Below are positions 41,101-50,100 of a stretch of 64,000 nt of DNA, piece by piece. How positions within the stretch are numbered: position 1 is the first letter of the stretch; each line of letters opens with the position of its first letter. Origin of the DNA: Megalonaias nervosa (taxonomy: Eukaryota; Mollusca; Bivalvia; Unionida; Unionidae); the NCBI GenBank assembly GCA_016617855.1, contig JAECUM010000832.1, positions 124,001 through 188,000 on the forward strand, read 5' to 3'. The notes beneath the pieces were generated by a model. That model saw only the letters and a list, made by a program, of their open reading frames with translations. It ran no database searches and was not told the origin of the DNA. Made by a program: the position numbers and the translations under genes.

Positions 41101-44100
41101 CAGTTGGTACTCAAGTCATTATTCTAATAAATTGTAGGCCCTCAGTTGATACTCAGGTCATTATTCTAATGAATTGTAGGCACTCAGTTTGTACTTGAGT
41201 CATTATTCTGATAAAATATAATTCCTAAGTTGGTACTCAAGTCATTATTCTAATAAATTGTTGGTCTTCATACAGGACTATAGTATCTGCAAACCATCCA
41301 TTAATTTCTAACCTGACTCTGCCACAGGGTCCAAAACACTGTCAATTTGTTAGCGTTTTGAATTAAATGGAAGTTTCTTTCGCAACCTGGTTGCCATATT
41401 TGCATGGGTGCAGTGCCGAGTCCATGTTTTCAAGTAACAGATGTGATGCAGTTCACCTTCTTTGATAAATTCAACAATTCCATAAATTCTGAAGTTACAT
41501 CTCTTTGAACATGTGGATACGAGTTCCACCTTTTGTTTTGTTCATTTCTTTTAAATAGAAATATTAAAACTAGACATTGCAAATATCAGACACAGACAAC
41601 AGAGTTTTCACTGAAATGGATTGTTCTAGAAACCAGAATGGGACATACAGAGCTTCCATCTCATTTGAAACACCAGTAACTTGATAGTATTAGGGACCCC
41701 CTGCCAACAATCAGTAAGAACAGGGCTGGATTACTCATTAAGCACACTAAGCATGTGCTTAGGGTACCAGACCAACAGAGGCACCAGAAAAATTCAAATT
41801 AATTTTTGATGATAAAATTTAATGAATTAAATATGACCATTTCAATCTGCATGTATGAGTATTTTGATTTGGAATGGTGCAACACTGGTATTTTCCAACC
41901 TGTTTTGCTTTTAAGATTGTTTATGTTTTAGTTTCATATGGGGGGGGGGGCACCATAAGATTTTCAGGTCTTCGGACCCTGGAAGGCCTAAATCCTGCAC
42001 TGGGTATTTTGTTATATCCTTGATGCCTTCTGTTTTCAACATTGGTACAGGGGTACAAACAAATGCAAGGGTGTGCAAATACTATAATCATACCTGTTGA
42101 CAAATGATTTTAAAGTGACCTGTTCTTGCATGCATTTATTTTGACCTTTCAACACAATACATAAACAAGGCAGCTGAATTCAGGCACCAGAAAAACCCCA
42201 CTGTATACATCTTTGGATTCATTATAGTAATTATATGAATAACTTTGTTTTATTATGGCTGTTTGCTTTCACCAGCTTTGTACTATGTTCCTTCTGAAAA
42301 GATGAAAATGTACATGTAAATTGGTTTTAGAGTTGGAGGAAACTCAGATAACAAAGAAGAGTCAACAATTGCTTTGGGTAGGTTTTACTTTAATGCCTGT
42401 TTTTTTAAGACAGTGGAGGGTATATCTTATGCTAATGTGTTTTTAAAACAAAATAGGGTATATGTTATATACATGTGTTTTTATGTCAGAAGAGGGTACA
42501 TGCATATATGCCAAGTCTCCTGGATTGTCCGTTAGTCTTTTGATTTTAAATCCCATCTTTTGATATTCCAACTTACCAAAACAAAACTCCCAGATGAATT
42601 CAAATATATGAAACATAGTGAGAAGGGAGAAAGCTTTGTGTACTGCACAACTTGAAACACACATTTGAATGTTTCTTGTGGGGGATAAATGATCCTGAAA
42701 ACTATGCTGCACACTGCAATGGAGAAAATGTCAAATCATGTGCCTAAGATGCAAACAGGGGTATAGTGCTGTGGGAACATGTGGGAACAGTCTTCCCTTT
42801 CTTTTTGCATGTTCCCTTTCTTTTTTGCATATTCCCTAAGCTTACTTTTTTGCATGCTCCCTTTCTTTTTTGCATGTTCCCTTTCATTTTTGCATTTTCC
42901 CATGTTCCCTTTCTTTTTTGCATGTTCCCTTTCCTTTTGCATGTTCCCTTACTTTTTTGCATGTTCCATTCCCTTTCATTTTTGCATGTTCCATTCCCTT
43001 TCTTTTTTGCATGTTCCCTTACTTTTTTGCATGTTCCCATATTCCCTTTCTTTTTTGCATGTTCCCTTATGTATTTCCATGTTCCCATGTTCCCTTTCTT
43101 TTTTTGCATGTTCCCTTAATTTTTGCATGTTCCATTCCCTTTCTTTTGTGCATGTTCCCTTTCTTTTTTGCATGTTCCCTTGTTCCCTTTCGCTTTTGCA
43201 TGTTCCCTTACTTTTTTGCATGTTCCTTTTCTTTTTTGCATGTTCCCTTACTTTTTTGCATGTTCCCTTTCTTTTTTGCATCTTCCTTTTCGTTTTTGCA
43301 TATTCCCATGTTCCCTTTCTTTTTGCATGTTCCATTACTTTTTGCATGTTCCCTTTCTTTTTTGCATCCTCCCTTTCTTTTTGAATGCTTCCTTTCTTTT
43401 TTGCACTTGGCATTTTCCCTGCCGCATCTGAATAACATGTGTTCCCTTTTTCACTGCGTTTTCTCACTTCTTTATTTGGAACTACACCAATGGATGCAAA
43501 TAACTAACAACAGGACAACATTTCTTATTGTTCTATAAAGGTTGAATGAAATCTTCAAGATATGCAGGAGATATGTCTGTGGCAAAATTATTTTAATTGA
43601 AGCAGTTTATGCTTGTAACAGCAAGAGATTAGACTTTCCCCGCTGGTTTCAAGGTACAGTTGTTAAGGAGATGCACTTTTGGTTGCACCCATTATTATTC
43701 TCATCACCTCAACATTTATTTTTTCAAGGAATTCTTTATCATGCATAGTACAGTTGTCCCAAATATGATCAGGGTAGTCAAAAATTGGAACAATATAAGA
43801 TTTGTACATTTTTCCAATGATAATCAAGTCTGAATTTGAGACCTTCTAAACAATTTGATTTCTCCAAGGCTTTGTTGGAAATGTATTTATTATGTGCATG
43901 CAATGTATGTTTGAATTTATTACTAATGAACAAATAATGTCAATGGATTTTATGCAACTGATGGTGTACATTGCAAACTGAAAAAGAAAAAGCAAAATGG
44001 GCAACACCCTTACCTGAAGATCTATTGGAGTCACATCAGCCTGGTTGAACTAGAACAGTGTAAGCAATGTGACTCTGTCAGAACCACTGTTCAGAATACT

Positions 44101-47100
44101 GTACTGTGTTATAACAGCTAGTTACTAATTAATCTTTACAATATCATGATAAAATACATTTCCCTGAGTTCAAGAAAACACAATATTGTCTGTCATTCAT
44201 GAAAATCACAATATTTTTGCCCTCCACAATTTTTGTAAGGATAACTTTGTATTGTGTGTGTGAGATTTGGATTTTTTAACATAGCTTTAACGATTTTTCA
44301 GTCGTATCGCTACGTTGTCTGCTGTGTGGCAGTTTATAGTGATGTCTATCACTGGGGCATCATGCCACAGACATGTAGCATGATGTCCCACCCAGTCACA
44401 TTGTAATGTTTCGCATTTTGAATAAGTATGGAACCTTAAAATTGAATTCATTGTGCATTAAAAATTTATTACAGTAAAGCCAGAAAAGTCTTTGTGAAAT
44501 GGTCACTTCAGCCTTTCTTTTCTTCATGTCAGTTTTAACCTTGAAATGCCAGCTTCTACAGTCCACTTAGAATTGACCTGGGCATCGCAACGTTGTCCTG
44601 AGAAAGTAACATTAGGGCTACCAACCATAACCATTTGAGGTGAACCCTGTGTCAAATAATCATTTTCAAAGGGATGTTGATATGCATCATATTTCTCAGA
44701 TTTTAGGCTGACAAAATCTGATGAAAGAAGTAATTATCTTGGGGAAAAATTAGGAACTGCTGATTTCGATTGGTCAGTTAAGTTAAGGCGTACACCTTGG
44801 AAGTTATGTGAATTTAAAGGCAACGACCCTGGTCAAAATTCTTTAGTCAGAAATTTTCCTGAGAGAGGCAAAGTTCGACTCAGGGGGAACCTAAAGAATA
44901 GTGCTTTCCTTGTTAAAACAAGTAAAAGGGACCAGGTGGCTGTCTTGAAAGGAAAGACAGGCTATAGTGCTAGGACACACGATTTGTGAGAAAAGAAAAC
45001 AGCATTAAGGAAACAGCTCTCCCAGAAACTAACGAGGGCAGTCCAAAAAGAAAGGAAGAGTTCAGAATAGAAAGATCAGAGGAAGAACAAGCATACACAT
45101 GGAGGTGGGGAGACATGGGAGACATGGCATCAAGAGAGGAAGCGGCACTAGATGATGCAAATCAGGCGTGGACATTGCGCTCTTTTCACCACTCGTTATC
45201 ATGATGAACGAATCCATAATTGAACACTGCTATTAAATTACATTAATGTAAATCTGTTGAATTGAAGTTGCCAATTTTAGTTTATGTATTAATTAATTAA
45301 AATTCATCTTATTTTTCTTGTTATGGGGGCTTGTATTGTATTATTTCTTCTCAATAGTCTTGCTCAGTTCTCTGTTGATGTTCTATCTATCCACTCACAC
45401 TGGGCAATAACATCAAGGGAGGTCATCCTCTAGATAATGACTGCCAAATCTAATTAACCACCCTTCTTTCTAAGAGGGGGACGTTACACATTATCCTGAC
45501 ACCAGGCCGACCAGTCCTAACACTAACCTCTTAATGCTGAGCGCCAAGCAAGGCAGCTGTTAGTACCATTTTTATAAGTCTTTGGTATGACTCGGCCAGG
45601 GATTGAACCCACAACCTCAGGCATCTGAGGCAGATGCTCTAACTATTAGGCCACCGGAGCAGTTGATAACTTTGTATTAATGCTGAGATTCTGTAAATAT
45701 TTTCACATACTAATTAATCAGCTAAAATTAAAAGATTTTCTTGCCTACAAATTATTTACACAAACCAAATATAAGTATTAAAAAGTAGAAAAAAATATGA
45801 CAGAAACAATAACAAATTTATATACAAGTAAATAAACATTAAATAAACGAACAATGTAAATCACAACACTTTTAATGAAGAAAATTTTGTCATGAATTTA
45901 GAAAGGCAAATAGATTTGCTAAGTATCAACAAATATGCAACAAGATTACTCAGAAATCTCTTTTATTTCTTATTGGCATACACTACCAAGGGGCACTGTT
46001 CATGGGGTGGGGGAAGATGATGATGGCCAAAGCTAAGGAGCACAGGGATATGTATATTTGTTAGATCATAATGTTATACATAATATTTTGAACAAAACAG
46101 GCTAGAATTTAAAGAACTTACAGAAGACTGCTTATCACTTGGATTGCATCAATTGTTCTTGTAGTCTGCATTATTGAGTACTACAGCCTTACTGAGTACT
46201 ACAGCCTTACTGAGTACTACAGCCTTACTACAGCCTTACTGAGTACTACAGCCTTGAGCAGCTACAGAATTTTATTGCAGAACTGGAAATTTATGGGAAA
46301 ATTTCCCCTTTCAGTTGGAAACAAGCTGTCAGAAGTGAGCATAGTTTACTTGTACACCCAAGGCATAACAAGACTAAATGTTTAAATTTTTAAAGATGTT
46401 ATAGCTTGATAGAAAATGACATTTTAGCTTTTGTTCATGCCGGTCATAAAACCCTGATGACAGCATAATGTCTTTTGGGGCACAATTAACTAGATGCTTT
46501 GTATAGGATGACAGCATAACCTGCCTTTTTGGGCACAATTAACTAAGTATTTTGTATAGGATGACAGCATAACATGCCTTTTGGGGCACAATTAACTACC
46601 CAGAAGGCACTTTGCATAGGATGACAGCATAGCATGCCTTTTGGGGCACAATTAACTAAGCATTTTGTATAGGATGACAGCATAACATGCCTTTTAGGGC
46701 ACAATTAACTACCCGGTAGGCACTTTGCATAGGATGACAGCATAACATGCCTTTTTAGGCACAATTAACTAAGCATTTTGTATAGGATGATAGCATAACA
46801 TGACTTTTGGGGCACAATTAACTACCCGGTAGGCACTTTGTATAGGATGACAGCATAACATGCCTTCTGGGGCACAATTAACTAAGCATTTTGTATAGGA
46901 TGATAGCATAACATGCTTTTTGGGGCACAATTAACTACCTGGTAGGCACTTTGTATAGGATGACAGCATAGCATACCTTTTGGGGCACAATTAACTACCC
47001 AGTAGGCACTTTGCATAAGATGACAGTATAACATGCCTTTGGGAGCCACAATTAACTACCTGGTAGGCACTTTGTATAGGATGACAGCATAACATGCCTT

Positions 47101-50100
47101 TTGAGGCACAATGAATTAGGCACTTTCTATAGGATGACAGCATAACATGCATTTTGGGGCACAATTAACTAGGCACTTTGTATAGGATGATAGCATAACA
47201 TGCCTTTTGGGGCACAATTGACTAGGCACTTTCTATAGGATGACAGCATAACATGCCTTTTGAGGCACAATTAACTAGGCACTTTCTATAGGATGACAGC
47301 ATAACATGCCTTTTGAGGCACATTTGACTAGGCACTTTGTATAGGATGACAGCATAACATGCCTTTTGGGGCACAATTGACTAGGCACTTTCTATAGGAT
47401 GACAGCATAACATGCCTTTTGAGGCACATTTAATTAGGCACTTTCTATAGGATGATGGCATAACATGCCTTTTGGGGCACAATTAACTAGGCACTTTGCA
47501 TAGGATGACAGCATAACATGCCTTTTGAGGCACAATTAACTAGGCACTTTCTATAGGATGACAGCATAACATGCCTTTTGAGGCACATTTGACTAGGCAC
47601 TTTGTATAGGATGACAGCATAACATGCCTTTTGGGGCACAATTGACTAGGCACTTTCTATAGGATGACAGCATAACATGCCTTTTGAGGCACATTTAATT
47701 AGGCACTTTATATAGGATGATGGCATAACATGCCTTTTGGGGCACAATTAACTAGGCACTTTGTATAGGACTTTCTGGAACATGAAGAATCAAGTGAATG
47801 GGATATATACTTACATTATTACTACTCCCTAAAAGCAATAAACAGATTAAAGAAGAAGACCCCCTACTGAAAAATTAACCTGAAGCAATGCAAATCTAAA
47901 TTAAGGAATGATGGATAGAAGAACAGACTGATGAACAGACAGAAAGGAAGATGAGGTTAACATTTAATGTGTTCAAATTTATTATGAATCAAACAAAACT
48001 GGTTTGTTTTATATGAAAGCAATCCAAACAATGACTGTAGGTAATATGAACAAGGATTTCAGAATTCTGACATCTTCAGTCAAACAAAAAACAAAAACTC
48101 CAATCTTATACTTTTGTCATTTTGAAATTGTAGTAAAATAAGTAAAACTTTTATCCAAAACTAATTTTTAAAAATAGATGGAAAATGCTTATAATGCACA
48201 GAAGAAAAACTGTGATGTACAGCATATTTATATAACCAAAATCAAAAACATAAACTTTAACCTGCTTTCTAAAGATAACCAAAATCATAACGCACATTAA
48301 CCTACAATCTACATATAACCAAAATTGTAAACACTCTAACCTGCTGTCCACATATAACGAAAATCATAAACAAACTTTAACCTGTGAAAATTGTAAACAC
48401 AGTTTAACCTGCTTTCTAAATATAACCAAAATCATAACGCACATTAACCTACAATCTACATATAACCAAAATTGTAAACACTTTTAACCTGCTGTCCCCA
48501 TATAATGAAAAACGTAAACAAACTTTAACCTGTCAAAATTGTAAACACACTTTAACCTGCTTTCTAAATATAACAAACCTTAAGCACGAACCTTAAATGC
48601 AAGCTCTAACTGAAAATTTTTCCCCATACATTAACCACCACCACCACATCAGTCTGGGTACAAAAACAGACAGGGCGTGTAATAATATGTAACACACCAA
48701 AATGCACAGTTCTTCATACACGCTATAAACGAAACATTATACTCTGTAACCCACCTCATATAATGCTAAAAAAGATCAGTGAAGCTTGGCTATCAACTAA
48801 AGGATTAAATAAAGTCACGTGCTCTTTAACACGGGAAGAGAATTCAAATTCATATTTTATTCATACAAGCCATAAACAAAATCTTAGAAACTTCAGCTCG
48901 TTGTCAATACAGAGCAGACCCTAAAAATAAACTTGAAACTGCTGTCACCAAACCTTAAGCAGAAACTTAAACCTGTTATCAACATTGTGGACATTAAACA
49001 GAAACAATTTTCTTCAAACATTACATAACTTGCAAAAAATAACACCACAGGGAAATTTAAATGTATTTTTTTTGTTGTATGAGCTATAAACAAAACCTTG
49101 AACAAAACTTAATCTGATGTTTTAGATCAGTCAATTCCGTACCACCCCATCCATAAACTGGTTCCCAACTTTTCCTTTATAATGTATCTTTGTAGAGGAT
49201 TTTTAAAAATTTTAGTTCATTGTCAGATTTTCTGACATTTTTCCTTACTTCAGCAAGAGTTAAAAACACTGTGGATGAGGTCAAATAAAAAATCAACACA
49301 CATCATCTGGCTGACGAAACATGCTTTTCTAATTGCTTTTTGTATTTTTTTATTCTCACTATTCACACTGGTATCACCACCGTACCCTCAGCTCAGCGTT
49401 CAAAACAGTCTAATAACGTCAATAATCGATGAGATCTTTGTTATAGATGTCTCTGAAATCAGAGGAGTCTGACGTTTTATCAATAAAGCACGACGAAATT
49501 TCTGACAACATGAAATCACCGTATCGGTATTATACCGATACGGTGATTTCATGTTGTCAGAAATTTCGTCGTGCTTTATTGATAAACCGTCTGACTCCTG
49601 TGCTGAAATATACTAGGTCTATTTTACCAACAACTATAAAAGATTGAAATTCAAACTTTTTAATTTAAACAATGTCCGTAGTAAGATCTAATTAACATTT
49701 AAAACCATCAGCTGGTCAGCGCTTATGCAACTAGTAAGCAAGTTTCTTCAAGTGGTACACTATTAACGTCAGCAGCCTCTAAGTACAACTCCATAGGCCG
49801 TAGATGAAGGTACTAAACTTCAACTTTGTGTATAACCAAGTCTGAGCACGTCCTACGTGACAGAAACTGTAAGGTTGATACATTTGCCAGTGTAAGTATG
49901 TTTTCTATGCGAAGAAAAATTGTGTAAAATCTCACTAATCTACCGTACCTGCTCTCTCTCTCTCTCTCTCTCTCCATGCTGAAGAAAAATTTTAAAAAGT
50001 TCAGCACCACTTGAATTAGCAGCCCACATAACTGAGATAAGCGACGGGTATTAGGTACAACAATTACGCCACTATATAAATATGAGAAAAGTATGTAGGT

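Noticed and set aside
41711..42001. hAT-like MITE
   Set aside because: End sequences are only roughly inverted and the flanking 8 bases do not match; left as a comment only.
42779..43538. 201- and 222-codon ORFs
   Set aside because: Low-complexity translation of the polypyrimidine array in several frames.
44986..45204. 72-codon ORF inside LTR-like copy A
   Set aside because: Not preserved in the homologous region of copy B, so not a gene of the element.
45489..45664. A true tRNA gene
   Set aside because: A and B boxes are good, but the sequence continues into a SINE body shared with four other loci and is flanked by a retroposition duplication; no clean cloverleaf 3' end.
11842..48580. CRISPR-like arrays
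   Set aside because: Repeats are directly tandem without unique spacers, and the genome is eukaryotic.
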